A stretch of 64,000 nt of DNA from NCBI GenBank assembly GCA_032821775.1, contig JAVLRN010000009.1:2542001-2606000 (forward strand). The letters run 5' to 3'. Position numbers and translations under genes: made by a program. The notes below the pieces were generated by a model. The model saw only the letters and a program-made list of their open reading frames with translations, had not been told where the DNA came from and did no database searches. This DNA is from Sanguinoderma infundibulare. Taxonomy: Eukaryota; Basidiomycota; Agaricomycetes; Polyporales; Polyporaceae. Positions 1 to 11,841 of this stretch are shown one piece after another. Every line of letters begins with the position of its first letter. The stretch's first letter is position 1.

Positions 1-251
1 CATGCGATCGACGCCAACCGGACTGTACGACAATGTCGATGTCCTGATGTAAAGCTGTAAGCAAACGACCGCACCTCGCAACGAAAGGAGAAAAGACTGA
101 CCATAGTGGCACGGATGCCCTTGGTTTGGATGTACAAGCCGCCAACGATGGACACGCGCGTCTTGGCCGCGACCTCAGCACCGACGGCCTGGTGCCAGGC
201 GGCGAAGAGCGGGCTGAGACCGTTGTGAACAAGAGGGCGGAGAACAGACAT
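1..251 (-). CDS. 5' end of an unidentified gene, running off the left edge
   Basis: The product is not recognised. Two exons are visible: 251-102 (ATG at 251-249, 50 codons, phase 0) and 43-1 (phase 0, continuing outside the window), joined across a GTCAGT...CAG intron at 101-44. The first peptide begins MSVLRPLVHNGLSPLFAAWH and the second DIDIVVQSGW. The N-terminus is short, basic and amphipathic and could be a targeting peptide, but that is inference. Codon use is GC-biased like the other real genes in the window. The ATG lies only ~98 bp from the start of the inverted F-box/WD40 unit, so the promoter of this gene may overlap the 3' end of that unit. The overlapping plus-strand 80-aa frame is not supported. 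Confidence 0.5.
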   Translation of the reverse strand, partial: MSVLRPLVHNGLSPLFAAWHQAVGAEVAAKTRVSIVGGLYIQTKGIRATMVSLFSFRCEVRSFAYSFTSGHRHCRTVRLASIA

Positions 252-348
252 AGTGCAAGTCTGGAAAACAAGCATCGTCGTCAGCCAATGCAACGAGGAA
301 ACGAGAGCAGAAAGGGAAGTGAACGAACATTCGATTGGTTTGGAAGCT

Positions 349-3300
349 TGGTCGATTCCCAGTCGTGAACGAGGACACTTGACCTAACCGATATGTATTG
401 GTTTCGGCCTACGTAGCATATTGTCTCGGCCCTTGAACAAGTAGTAGTGTATCGACAGTTGACATCATCCAGACATCATGTATTCAAGTAAATATGTATC
501 CTTGTAAAATACGGACTCTACTTCGCTATAGTTGTATCTAACGAGCAACAGTCCTCAGAAATGACATCACAGAGACGACGGATGAAAACACTCCCATCCC
601 ATGCTCCCGACGACAGCGTTCTCCCATCCGGGGAGAAAGCTACGTTTCCAACCCGGCCTCCATGCTCGCGGAACGTCGCCACGCACGAGCCGTCTCGAGT
701 CCTCCATAGTCGGACTGTCTTGTCAAAGGAAGCCGACGCGATGTACCGCCCGCATGGAGAGAAGCACGCAGCGCGAACATCGTCGCTATGCCCGCTGAGC
801 GATAAGAGCATCGCACCGCTGTGCGAATCCCAGATCTTCACCGTCCCATCCCCCGACGCGGATAGCACCAGCGTCCCGTCCGGCGAAAACGCCACGTCCA
901 ATACCCAACTCGAGTGGCCCTCCAACATGAAGAGTTGCTGTCCGGTATGCGCATTCCAGATGCGGACTGTGCGGTCCTCAGACGCGGCGCCGAGGCGCGT
1001 ACTGTCAGGATGGAAAGCGCCAGCCCGGAGGGCCCCCTTGTAACCGCGAAGGACGGCGTGCAGCGCGCCCGATGCGACGTCCCAAACGCAGGAGCGCATT
1101 TCGTAGAACCCGCACGAGGCAAGCCAGCGTCCATCCGAAGAGAAGCAGATGAAGCGGATTGTTGCCTGACAATCACCTGTGAGGAGGTGGAGCTGCTGGG
1201 ACGTCCGGACGTCCCACAGGCACATGGCCAATACGCCGGTGTCCTCGCGTGCGAAGGCGATCGTGGTCCCGTCAGGCGACCACGCACATCCCCATTGGCC
1301 CTCGAGTGTTGCAACTTCGACGGCCCTGCCCCGGCTGATGTCCCAAATTGCCACCTTCCTATCGCCCCGCGTAGCAGCAGATGCGAGAAATCGACTATGT
1401 GGGGAGAATGCAAGCGACCGGAGCGGTCCGAGATGAGCGACCCATTCATGGGAGACCTGCCCGTCCGAGCTCCACAGAATGATGGTAGAATCGGCAGACC
1501 CGGTTGCGATCCACTTGCTGTCCGGAGACACAGCGAGCAAGGACACTTCGTCGTCGTGACCAGTTGCGTTCCCTACACAACCGATGAGCTGCATTGCCAC
1601 CATCGTAATCGCGATTTTACAACCCACCTACTCCGTCCGACGACAGAGTGATTGCATTTCGTTTGTGCAAACTGGGGAAATGCTGTTGGAGCACTTTACT
1701 CCAGAAAGCATTCCTGCGAGATATAGGGATATTGGTTTTGAATGTTATTGCGGGTTGAGGGAGAAGCAGCAGTTCCTGTTCCAGCTCGGAGCATCTGGAC
1801 GCGATGCGGTCTTGCTTGAGCAACTTCTGATAGGCGTCCCATGGGAAATTCGAGAAGGAGACCTTAACCGTCTTCAAGGTTCGAGCATGGATAACCTTCA
1901 GCCAATCCACCGTCTTCGTGATCTCGTCACCGTTGAACCTTGGCTTCAGGGTCAGGAAGCAGAGTTGAGCCCATTCGTTTGGTTGTGTAAGTGAATGCCA
2001 TTGTTCTGTCCAGGCTGAAGGGAGTAAGTACATACTGAATAGGCCGCTACGGCCTATGTAAGGTAGTTGTGGACTCACGTTCACCGCCTGCTGGCAGAAC
2101 CAAGGAAAGAGTCTCCACCGTGGATTTACCCAACTCTAACAGAAACGCGACTGTGCCATTGTTCACCCTTTCGCCTATCTAAAATGAGGCACAGGTCAGC
2201 GATTGTCCTGAAGAGGTGTCGGATGGTCCTTACTTCAAGCATCCTTAGCTGTAGTCCTCTGGCTGAACGTTGTCCCGTCGTAAGCAGATTGGGGCTGGTG
2301 TTTTTCCTGATAAGGACATGCTGGCAGGAGAGTTCTTTGGTGCTTGGAAATGCTGCGAGGAGGAGGATGAACTCAGAGTCTGTGGCAAAAGTAACGAAGA
2401 AGAATTGCAGGGTCTGGATGTGGGTTCCAGATGCACGGCTGTGAGTGAGACTGGACCGGTGCAGAATGGTTTCCTTTAAGCGGCCCTCGGAGGAATCGAG
2501 ATGGATATTACTCGTGTAAGTGAATTCGACTTTTATCAGGTTAGGAAACATTTTGAAGGGGAGGGAAGGAACCAAGTCGGTCGGATACATGACTATCCGT
2601 CGAACGAGAGACCCAAGGTGGGGCTTGACGCGGAGCAACTTGCAGAGACCAAAGATATCCTCTCTGCAGGTGATCTTGCCAGTGACATGGAGAACGAGAA
2701 GAGAGAGACTACGAGGATAGAGTTGGCGACATGTGAGGGAAAAGTTGCGCAGGGCGCGGCGATTGTCGTATGAATGACCAATGACCCTTTCGATGACCTC
2801 CCAGGGGAGAGCGGGGGACATAGCGAGTCGAGTGCGGAATGGGAGGATGAGAGCCATGGCAAATCGTGTGGGGAATTGGAGGAGGGAAAGGCAGGAGGAG
2901 TACACGCGGCCGATGCAGTGTGGTCGGTGAGATATAGTCTTTGAGCCGCAGTAGCCCCGAGGGTCCGAAGGCGCGGTATCTGCCAGCCGTCTACAACGCT
3001 TCGGACGCCCGAGTCCACACTACACTGAACTCAAAAGTACCCTGAACTCTCAAGCCAGTCTCGCGACATTAATTCATAGGCTCCTGATCGACCGCATTTC
3101 TACTTCAGCTGTGTTGAAACAGCGTGGAGAGTTCATTCTGCCGCCACCTGTGGAAAGACACAAGGCCGAGCCACACACCGTCACGCCTGTTATTCTCAAG
3201 TCCAGGGGAGATCAGTTTACCATGTACAGCTTCCGGACTAGCCGCGCCCCGGAAGCTGAAGCTCCTCGACTTATTACCACGCGGAAACTGAATCCACTTC

Positions 3301-3463
3301 CACATGACACAGCCAACGAGCCTGTACAACGCGGGAACGATCGCCTGCATCGGTACAAGTCCACGATATGAGTATGAATAGCAGCATGAATATCTGCATG
3401 CACGTACCTGTAGTAGGGTTCTGTCGGCGGGCAGTGTCCCTTCTGGTTCCGAACGCGCGTGGC
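349..3463. repeat. Left arm of a ~3.1 kb inverted duplication
   Basis: This segment is homologous, in reverse complement, to 23633-26744. Similarity starts abruptly at the sequence TGGTCGATTCCCAGTCGTGA (about 349) and ends near the sequence CCACGCGCGTTCGGAACC on the other strand (about 3463). It covers the 3' flank, the whole F-box/WD40 gene and ~600 bp of its upstream region. By eye most of the arm is 85-90% identical, with small indels. The outer flanks are unrelated. Neither end shows terminal inverted repeats or a target-site duplication. Confidence 0.85.
518..2857 (-). CDS. F-box-like / WD40-repeat protein, left copy
   Basis: The gene is spliced as 2857-2234, 2178-2079, 2005-1632 and 1588-518, giving 722 aa. 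All phases close (0, 1, 0), and the 43-bp third intron (1631-1589) joins the F-box half to the WD40 half in frame. The N-terminus has an F-box-like motif (LPWEVIERVIGH) followed by a leucine-rich middle. The C-terminal ~350 aa contain about eight WD40 repeats, with motifs such as FSPDGTLVLSASGDGTVKIW. Proteins of this layout are usually substrate adaptors of SCF ubiquitin ligases; that role is inferred from architecture only. The inverted copy at 24217-26578 has the same four exons and phases. ATG 2857 was chosen as the first ATG upstream of the F-box. An alternative reading is two adjacent genes. Confidence 0.75.
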
Positions 3464-5247
3464 ACGACGCATGTTCGGCCAAAACCTCCAGAAGCATCCG
3501 CCCACGAGGGGACCGTTTGCTCCGCCTGAACGATGACACCTGTACATGGATGCCTTCCCGGCGCCGCACATGGAAGAACGGGAAGCAGGTCCCAGCATAG
3601 CTATGAACCGGGAGTCAATGACCCCGGACAGCCTCGCGCCGCCCGTCTTTCTTGACCCGTAGCCGTACTCGCCCGCCGCAAGACGGCCACCTGACAAGTA
3701 TAGACTTTTGTTGGAGGAAGGGGAAGAAGGGTCGTGGAGAGGAAACGTGTATTTGATTCCGAGATCTTGGAACGTGAATTCATCTTCTTGTCAGACATAG
3801 AAGAGGATCGCGTACTACAGCATTTCGGGGGGTTGGCGTTGTCACGATCGTTAAACGACGACCGCTGCGTCACGCGACTCTAATTGTCCATCAGTTATGA
3901 TGCGATGCTTACCTGACAGCAAGTACGTACTCATTTAGGTAGAAACCGTATTTGGGACGCCCATACTTGTGATAGCACAGGATATAAGAGGACGATGAGG
4001 ACGAAGAGGAGGAGGAATCTCGCAAACCCGAATGTTGACCGGGACGCGAGATCACATGCTGTGTCCGAAGTGCCCTACCAGTCCAGATCGCGGATGCAGC
4101 ACCGTCGTGCTCTCCCCGTCGACGGACAACCCACCACGTCATGTACACCCGGCTACCTGTATGCCCCCATCGGCGCTGCGCGCGACGTCCTCCGAACCGA
4201 ACTTCAGTCCTGCACGAATGCGCGCGATCCCAAACGCTTACTAGTCCGTCTCGGTGAGTATCGCGACGGCCGTCTCTCTCGAATTGCCACTTAGGCTTGG
4301 AGACCATGGAACTCAATGACGAACTGGTCCTGTAATCGCGGCGCGCGATGGATTCCAAATGGGAGGACTGTGGAAGTGGGCCTGGCACGTGTCCAAGTCC
4401 GTGCGTCCGTTCTCTGCCTCCGAATGCCTGCCTGAGATTTTTTTCAAGATAAGCTCAGCAGGACGGGGGCCCCGCTCGCGGGTGATGACCTGACTCCCGC
4501 GAGGGAGGCGTTCGGACGAGGCAACTATGTCGGTCTTCCTGACCGGCCAGGCCCACTTCGACGACTAACTGGCACGGTGGAAATAGTGTTGCTACATTCT
4601 CGCCAAGCCTGTTGATTGACTCTAGCCGGACGTCGAGGGGGAATTCGGGTGAAGTTGGACTTGAAATTGAAGGTATCTGCATATACACGTTGAGATTGGC
4701 CCAGGATTCACGTCGCTCATGCATGTGTGGCACCTGGGCACGGCACGTTTGTCCGCCGACTCATATGGTCCACAATACAACCGATAGGCTAACGCAGTCT
4801 CGACACGACTCGGTGTTCTGAAGCTGTAGGGCGCCGACCTCGAAGCGCACGCGCAGACGTCAACGCCCGCCTCCAGCCATCAAATACGCTCGGAAGGTCA
4901 GAATCCTTGGTGTTGCGTGCTTATAAGGCGAGCTCGTCTCTGTTTCTCTCCGGGTCGCCCATCACGACAACCCGCATGAACGGAACCTTGAGGCGAGGCG
5001 AACTTGAGGTGTAGCCGTGCATCCCATGCTCTGTGATGCATACTTGAGATCGTAAACGTTGTTGACAATGACCGCAGTGTGGCACTTTCTGGGTTTGTTT
5101 CGATCCGTATGCCTAGATAGATATACAACAGCGCTACTCGGTCCGCCTCTCCACTTACACGTACTACCCAAGATACCTCAGAAATGCTATACACACGTCC
5201 GAAACCCTCTTCCCAGTCAACAACGTGCGTCTCGTCCGAGTCATCTG
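3464..5247. other. Gene-poor stretch
   Basis: No coding frame here survives inspection. The reading frames are short, and one (minus, ~3909-4388) is only a poly-serine run from a GAGGAC-rich tract. The stretch holds the 3' flank of the carnitine acetyltransferase gene and diverged single-copy sequence outside the inverted duplication. Confidence 0.5.
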
Positions 5248-8200
5248 TCAGTACTCCGCCAAAGGGATGATCTTGCCCGTGTTGTAGTACGACGGCCGGT
5301 TCTTCTTCCTCCCGAGCATCTCGATGTCCCCGCTGTCAAAGAACGAATACCCCGCTACACACCCGCAACAAACGCATCCACGTCAGCGTCAGTCACCCAC
5401 GCTTCCACAACCCCGAAAACACATAAACAGAGAACAACAACAACACGCACTCATCATGTCGTCCTCGTCGTAGCTCCCGACCTCGACCGACCCGCCCCGC
5501 CGGTGCCCGTTGATCGGCCGGCCCGTCTTCGAGTCGCGCAGGACGCCCTGGTGGTCGACGAACGGCTCCGGGCGCTGGTTGGCCGACAGGTGGAGCTGCA
5601 CCAGGATCCGCTGGATGTCGAGCAGGTACCCCTGGAGCGTGTCGAGGTACCTCCGCGTCTGCAAGTGCTTCGACGACGCGCATCTGCACGCTCAATATCC
5701 GTCAGCTTGAAGACCTTGTAGACACAAGATCGCACCGAAACGTACATCGAGATGCCCTCGTCCTTGATGATGTACCCGATCCCGTAGCCCTCCGCCGTCA
5801 CAGGCCCGAACCCGAACAGCCGCAAGGCCGGGTTCCCGCAGTTGGACGTCGAGAGGATCGACCGGTTGATGATGTGCCACCCGTTGTCCGTAAAGATCGC
5901 CGGCAGCGGTAACTTCTCCCGCCCGTTCCCGCTCCCGCCGCTGCTCCCGCTAGACGTCACGCTCGACGGGGACGTCGGCCGCTCGTCCTCGTCAACGACC
6001 GCCCCCGCGGCCGCCTCGCGCTCCCGCTGCAGCAGGCAGTACAGCGCATACAGGTGCCTAGGACAAAGTCAGCTAGACGTTTGGCCACACCGAGCACTCG
6101 AAACGCGCCTGTCCTGCCCGAGGCCCTTACTGCACTCCTTCGTCAAGTCCACATGCCCCTGACACGCCTTCCTCAACAGCGCCACCTTCTGCCCGTTCGC
6201 CGCCTCGCTAAAGAACGCCCGCAAAAACTCGACCGTGTGCGGCTGCACCGTCCTGATCGCCTCCGTCCGCCCGTGCAAGAACGCCTTCGTCATCGCCGGC
6301 TCGTACGTGCACTCGATGCGTCCGTACAGCCCATAGTACGCCGCCTGGAACGCCATCTGGACAAACGCGTCGGGCGAGAAGCCGTGCGATGTGATGAAGT
6401 TCTTGCCGTACGCCTTGAACTCGAGCGCCTGGCAGTCGTTCTGGCAGATCAGGTCGCTCAGCCGCGTCTCGGCGAACCGGATGCCCGCGCGCAGCTCGGG
6501 GTAGAGCGTCCACTCGAGCTTCTTCGGCGCGGTGTCGAAATGGTACGTGTTGGGCGTGTTAGGGGCAGATTGGCCACGAGCGGGCTTGTACGACTTCGCA
6601 TATGGGGAGAGTGGGGCGTGGAAGAGCGTCGGGGCGGAGGGGTTGATGGAGCGCGCGAGGAGCATGAGGCCTTCCGTGAAGACGTCGGCAGCGAATCTAT
6701 GAGCGACAGTTATCAGTGTGGTTTTAGAGCTTGATGTGTAAAAATGCCCCCACCTCAGCACGGTGTGGCCATCGACGCCAGTGTGCTCAAAGTTGATACC
6801 TGCAGCACCATCCGCACACACGATGATCTGCAGCTTGTCGTACCAGCGATTCGTGCACGTCCCGATCTGAATCCCGTTCTTGAGGTCATACGTGCCGCAC
6901 AAGAAGTTCGCGCACAGCTCCCCGAGGTTCTGCGGCGCCGCGTCGTCCAAGCATACCACGAACAGCGCGTTGTCGACGACCTCCAGGCACGACTCGTTGT
7001 TCTTGTTGCTGATGAGCGCAGCCCGGAGGCTCGACCAGATCTTCCGATTCTCCGTTGAGAGGACGCCGATTGAGTTCCGCGCGACCTGCAGAGAGATATC
7101 AATATTGATCAACATTGTAACCGTGTGCTACTGAAGGGGCAGTCGATTGGTCCAACTCGATTGGCACCCCATGGCTCAGTAACCTGAAACTCGAGTTTGG
7201 AGGAGTGCCGGCCGCGCTTCCGGGAAAGTAACCGACAACGCAATAAGATGCGAGCGCCGGGCTGTCAGGCTCCTCGCGAGTTTCGGCTCCGCCACTGGAT
7301 GCTATGAATTTCTATTTCGTCTCCCTCTCTGCGCACGGGGACATGAGAGGAACTTCAGTTCCGCCAAGGATGGGCCTCCGAGTTTGACGAGGCAGGCGGA
7401 CCTCTTGCGTCGGTAAATGGCCTCCATTTGAAAAGGCGTCATCGATGCCAGTCAAATTGGAACAATCGCGTACGTATACCCTCGACTGAACAGGGACGGT
7501 GTGTGCTCTCGATTGTTCCAACTAGACTGGCGCGTACGGCCTCGAAAAGTAAACGAAGTCCAGCCCAACCGCCGTTCGGTTCGAGGAGGTGCGCTGGGTT
7601 GGAATCTAAAGACTTCGGAGAAAGGCAAGAAACGTTGTGGCCATGGACAATCGGGGGCCGTTTTAGAAAGCGAGATCCCACGGCGGATCGTGCAGGTAAT
7701 AGCTGAAGGCAGTGAAGATAGATGGACGCACCTCGTGGATCGGCATCTGGTCTGCATCCGAGACGATGGCTTGGAGATTCCTCAGGATCTCGCGCTCCGT
7801 CAGCACCGGCCGATTCTCGGAATCGAGCACATCAAACCAATCTGGGCCATCAACGTAAGCGCTTCGAATACCAACGTCACATACGTATCGTAACTGAGCG
7901 AAGGGAAGCGGGACTCACAAAACTGTCCGCGTCGGAGCACAACAATATGCCTCGACTCCCCATGCACCTCCATCTTGCAGCCCCTCTGCTCGCCCCGCAC
8001 GAGTTGATGAAAAAATCAAAATCACATGCGTTACATACATAAGCAGCCGCGCCGGAGACGCACCTCGGTGGGTATCCTCGCGGTGCCAAACAGGCGGGTA
8101 TACTGGTCCATGTCGAGCGGTGTCCCACGCATGTGGTCCGGCTCGAGCGTCCCCGCGCGGAGATCGTGGATGAAGCCCAGCGAAGAGACGACGAGCGACG

Positions 8201-8815
8201 CCGCGCGGGGGAGCTGCTGCCCTCGATCGGGGGTCGGATCGTTTCTGCACCGCACACACACCCGGGGCGAAGAAGCACGCGGGAAATCCACCTTCGGAAT
8301 TCAGTTTCCGGGGCGAGCAGAACGAGGCGACTCACTCGAGCACGAAGAACGGGTTCAAGGCGAGCACGACGGGGTCCGAGTGCGAGAGGTACGACTCGTA
8401 CCTGCGTGATAAGATATGCGGGGACATCGAGTCAAGTTCAAGTTCTCGCCACAGAGCGCAGGCAGACACGCACCAGAACTCCTCGATGTAGCTGCAGATC
8501 GCACGGCACAGATCCACGAACGTAAGCGGGATCAGTGCGGGGCCGGGGGGATTCGAGAACCACGACGCACCTCGCCCTGTCCTTCGCGTACTCCCTCAGG
8601 CGCTCCTGGACGCGCGGGCCGTCGTGCTGCAGAAAGTCGTCGACGGCCCTCTTGGTCGCCTCGTGCTCCTTCCGGTCCTGCAGGCCCTCTAGTGCACGCA
8701 GGTACCGTCGGCAGGTCTCGTCGAGCGGCGGGATGGGCAGCTTCGGGAGCTCGCCTTGGCGGGCGAAGGTCCGTGATTCTGGCGGGTCCGCCTCGAACTT
8801 CGTTACCGGGGCCAT
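5248..8815 (-). CDS. Carnitine O-acetyltransferase (YAT2-type)
   Basis: This choline/carnitine acyltransferase transfers acetyl groups between CoA and carnitine for acetate shuttling. Eleven exons fit: 8815-8571, 8491-8474, 8401-8336, 8244-8064, 7985-7919, 7841-7732, 7085-6754, 6696-6109, 6057-5746, 5683-5451 and 5354-5248. They give 752 aa with every phase closing. Family motifs run in order: N-terminal LPKLPIPPLDETCRRYL, YIEEFW encoded by an 18-nt microexon, GQFYWFDVLD, RWYDKLQ, the catalytic EHTGVDG (His ~330), KECSKGLGQDRHLYALY and a C-terminal SSKHLQTRRYL. The C-terminus (PLAEY) is not a peroxisomal PTS1, so a cytosolic YAT2-like role is inferred. Two oddities are a 646-bp sixth intron and a GC-AG intron at 6108-6058. 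Confidence 0.92.
7086..7731 (-). other. Oversized intron with internal inverted repeats
   Basis: This is intron 6 of the carnitine acetyltransferase gene, 646 bp against 48-82 bp for the other introns. Its ends splice MPIHE to VARNSIGVL, which is contiguous in the family, so no exon is missing. Inside, the segment at ~7143-7165 is the imperfect reverse complement of ~7446-7467, and a third related copy lies at 7508-7533. This suggests one or two inserted non-autonomous elements. No target-site duplication was found. Confidence 0.55.
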
Positions 8816-9507
8816 GTCCTTCGCCGAGGGTATCGCGCGGGAAAGGTGGGACGCCGTGGGGGTATTCGAGGGCCACGGCCGAGAAGCGAGGGTATGTATT
8901 GGTGAAGGATGCGGGTGAGAAGGAGAGATATAACGGAGAGTATCACCCCCGCACGGGAGCTGCGGAGAAATGCGGGGAAATGCTCTTGGCCAGGTACGTC
9001 ACGCAATGATTGGCCAGAGGCGGGCCGGGATCGCGTATCTCCGCAACCACCATCGTCCTCCACCATCCCGGACGGAACTCCTCAGTGACAGCGCACACCC
9101 GGAACGCCCGCGGAAGCCTGCTCGCCGTCTTTGGAGGCTCAAACCGGATGCGAAACTCAGCGCTCGGGTGTTCCGGATGTCGACCGAGCATCTCAGTAGC
9201 GTCTCGGACGTCGAGGGGACAGCGAGGAATGTGGTCGGACTCGGAGAGCGCAAAGGAGCCCGGCGCTCGCCGAGATTGTCTTGACAAGATCCGTGCCGCT
9301 TCGCGGGCCGCCCTGCCGCGCTTCAAGCCACACACTGCAATTACAGCGCGGCAAGAGAGAAGAACCAGGAAGTGGATTTCCGTCTATTCCGGTGCATAAC
9401 GAAGCATAACGGGTGGTATGTACAGAAACATGAATGTGCTAAAAATACAGTGGGATGTTTCGTGCAGGGGGTAAGTGGCAGGGGTAAGCACGTCGCAGGA
9501 CGTCACT
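8816..9507. other. Intergenic stretch between two minus-strand genes
   Basis: This is the upstream region of the carnitine acetyltransferase gene and the 3' flank of the small gene at 9508. A 130-codon minus-strand frame (8943-9335) is open and GC-rich but has no recognisable motif and no splice support. I do not call it as a gene. Confidence 0.4.
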
Positions 9508-10091
9508 CTAGCGTCTGGTGGTTGAAGACGATCCCTCAGGCTGTTGTTGCTCAGCGCATTTCGAGGCGTTTACGAGCCATTGGTTGATCTGAGCGTGCTC
9601 GCGACGGTCAGCGCATGCTCGGGGGAGGAGAGGCGAGTACCGGTGTGCCGCGTTCCGGGCACACACACACTGTGACCGGAAGGCGAAATGCTCACTCACC
9701 AGGTTGTACTTGTCCATCTCCTCCGCCGTTAAGTCGACGCACGCCCTGATGTCCTTCACGGGCCAGATGTCGAACTGGTACTCTGTGGTCCAGCCTTGGG
9801 GCGGGGACGGCGGCTCCAGAGACTCGTCCCGAGTACTGGCAACGGAAGAAGGGCCCTGTGTGGAAATGTGGTTGGGACTCTGCAAGCGGGGACAGCGGCC
9901 GGAACTGGAGGGATGAAACGCACGGATGGAGGAGTGTCCTCTTCGCCGGTTTGGCCGTGCAGCGGCGTGAGTTGTTGCGACGACAGGATGTCGTACTCGT
10001 ACTCGTCGTTGATGTGCATCTTTGGGTTGGCGATGCCGGGCACGTTGTAGTAAGGGCAGAAGAAGACGTCCGGGTTGGTGTAGCGCTGCAT
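9508..10091 (-). CDS. Small conserved-looking hypothetical protein
   Basis: The function is unknown. Three exons close in phase 0: 10091-9924, 9879-9700 and 9588-9508, giving 142 aa. Introns are 44 and 111 bp with GTGCGT and GTGAGT donors and CAG acceptors. The protein is acidic with a tyrosine/phenylalanine-rich start (MQRYTNPDVFFCPYYNVP), a low-complexity Ser/Pro/Gln middle, and a well-structured stretch (EYQFDIWPVKDIRACVDL) before a short Ser/Thr tail. It has no signal peptide or membrane segment. The exact splicing and the folded segment argue that it is real. The 864-bp frame spanning this locus in another phase is a shadow. Confidence 0.6.
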
Positions 10092-11841
10092 GTCGGCTCG
10101 ATGAGGGTGTCAAGTCACGGATTTTAGTGGGTATAACGGAGGGAGAGAGACGAGTGGACAGGCGATGGTTGCTGGTCGGGGAAGGGTGCAGACGGTGGCC
10201 TTGGATGTGGGGTAGATATATGCCGAGTCGGATGAATGCTTTGCCCTCGGTGCTCCGCGGTGCTCGGTTACGCGGTCGCCTTTGGCGAGTAAAAACAATG
10301 AAAGACGAATATGGGAGGAGTCGACGTGACGGATGACCCACAATGCGCTCTGCCGGTTCGGCATTGTTCACCCCAAAATACAGTGGCCGGCGCGCAGCGC
10401 TTCGAACATCCTGCCAGATTAAGGCCGTAACTACGCTCTTGTGTGTCCGACTCTGTCACGGTGAATTATTGCCATGTGCGGAACAATTGCCTGGAACACG
10501 AACGCATCACACAATACAACTTGAAGGGGCCTTAAGTTCATTAGCTACAGTTGCCGCAAGAGAGAATAAGTACAACCTTGTACAACCTCAACTTCATTTA
10601 CCGGCCGCAACGACCACATGAAAGTTGTGGAGTACTTATAAGGGAGTGTGCGAAGTGCGTACTTGGCAAGTGTGGTTGGCCAGTGGTTGTCAACCACCCG
10701 AGTGCTTGGCCCGACTCGAACGCCAGTGGCGAGCGGAAAACCCGACCGTCGGTAGCCCTGGACTACTTGCATGATAACCCAAGTCGTTGTACATGTCAGC
10801 AATCACAATGGATGACGTCGGACGAGCTACGACGCGCCAGGTTGAACGATACGGCGTGTAGTACCACGTGATCGCGACTCACCGAGCGGGCACGACTTGG
10901 AAGTTCGAGGGTGAGATCTTGAGAACCGGGCCCCTGTTTGAAAGATTCTTGTCGTGTCGGCGAGCTGCTCTTCAGTCGCGTCTATTGCAAGAGGCCGTCG
11001 GTAGTTTGAAGCTCTATCCTCGGGGAGGCGATCGTTCGCACGCGGAATTGATCGGGCTGCCCTGATCGATAGATCGGTGGACCTCGCCTTGGTCGCAGTG
11101 CATGTCGCTTCTCACAGCCACCTCTGACCTCATCTTATGGCGTACGCATTCATCTGCACATCTGTTCATTCTTATCACCCTCACCCCGCCTCACTTCCTC
11201 TTTCAGCAACTCGCCGACCGAGCAGCGCGAGAACATGACTCACGTCCCCTGTTCGCCGGTGCGGCGTCGTTCTACCCGTGGCGTACATAGCGAAGCTGGT
11301 CGCGAATTCGTTGGCAGAAGCAAGGCAAACGAGCAAGCAGTGTTCCGCACAGCACGCGCTCCCCACAGAGCGGCTGCGCCAAGGGGCAAAGAAAGGCTGA
11401 TAGGCGGGACAAGAGGAGCCAGGCGGGCGAGGAGGCGCTTATCTGCCAACGTCGGCGATTGAGCGACCAAGGATTATACACGGGCGGTGAGTAGGCAGGG
11501 CTCTTCGGTCTGTATGCATACCGCCATCCCCGCCCATCCAACCCAAATCCCATCAGTCGCACGGTCAACTCCTCGCAGTGGACCCTACCGCATCGCCCGC
11601 GGGCCATCCGGCAAAACAGAGACAGCGCGAGGGTCGGGTCGTGAGTTCCACGCGCCCTTCCCCCTGCGAACTGATCAGACGGTCTGAATCTAATTCCGTC
11701 CTCACCGTCGCGCCCGCTGCTGCGTCTTCTCTCCGTCGCTTCCACTGCGCTCTCCCTCCTCCCCCTACCTGGCGACCCTGCCCGCCGTGCCCCTATCCTC
11801 GCTCTCTCTCTCCGCGCCCGTCCGCACAGGGGCTGCGCGCC
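10092..11841. other. Intergenic region upstream of the membrane-protein gene
   Basis: No frame here has family motifs or splice support. The last ~350 bp are pyrimidine-rich (many CTC/CCT runs) just before the ATG at 11842, as is common in basidiomycete promoters. I see no RNA gene or repeat that I could define. Confidence 0.4.

Noticed and set aside
3909..4388. Poly-serine 159-codon frame
   Set aside because: It is low-complexity antisense text of a GAGGAC-rich tract without motifs or splice support.
5059..6734. Long plus-strand frames (220 and 226 codons)
   Set aside because: They are antisense shadows of the carnitine acetyltransferase exons.
8943..9335. 130-codon minus-strand frame as a gene
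   Set aside because: It has no recognisable motif and no start context or splice evidence. It lies in the promoter of the carnitine acetyltransferase.
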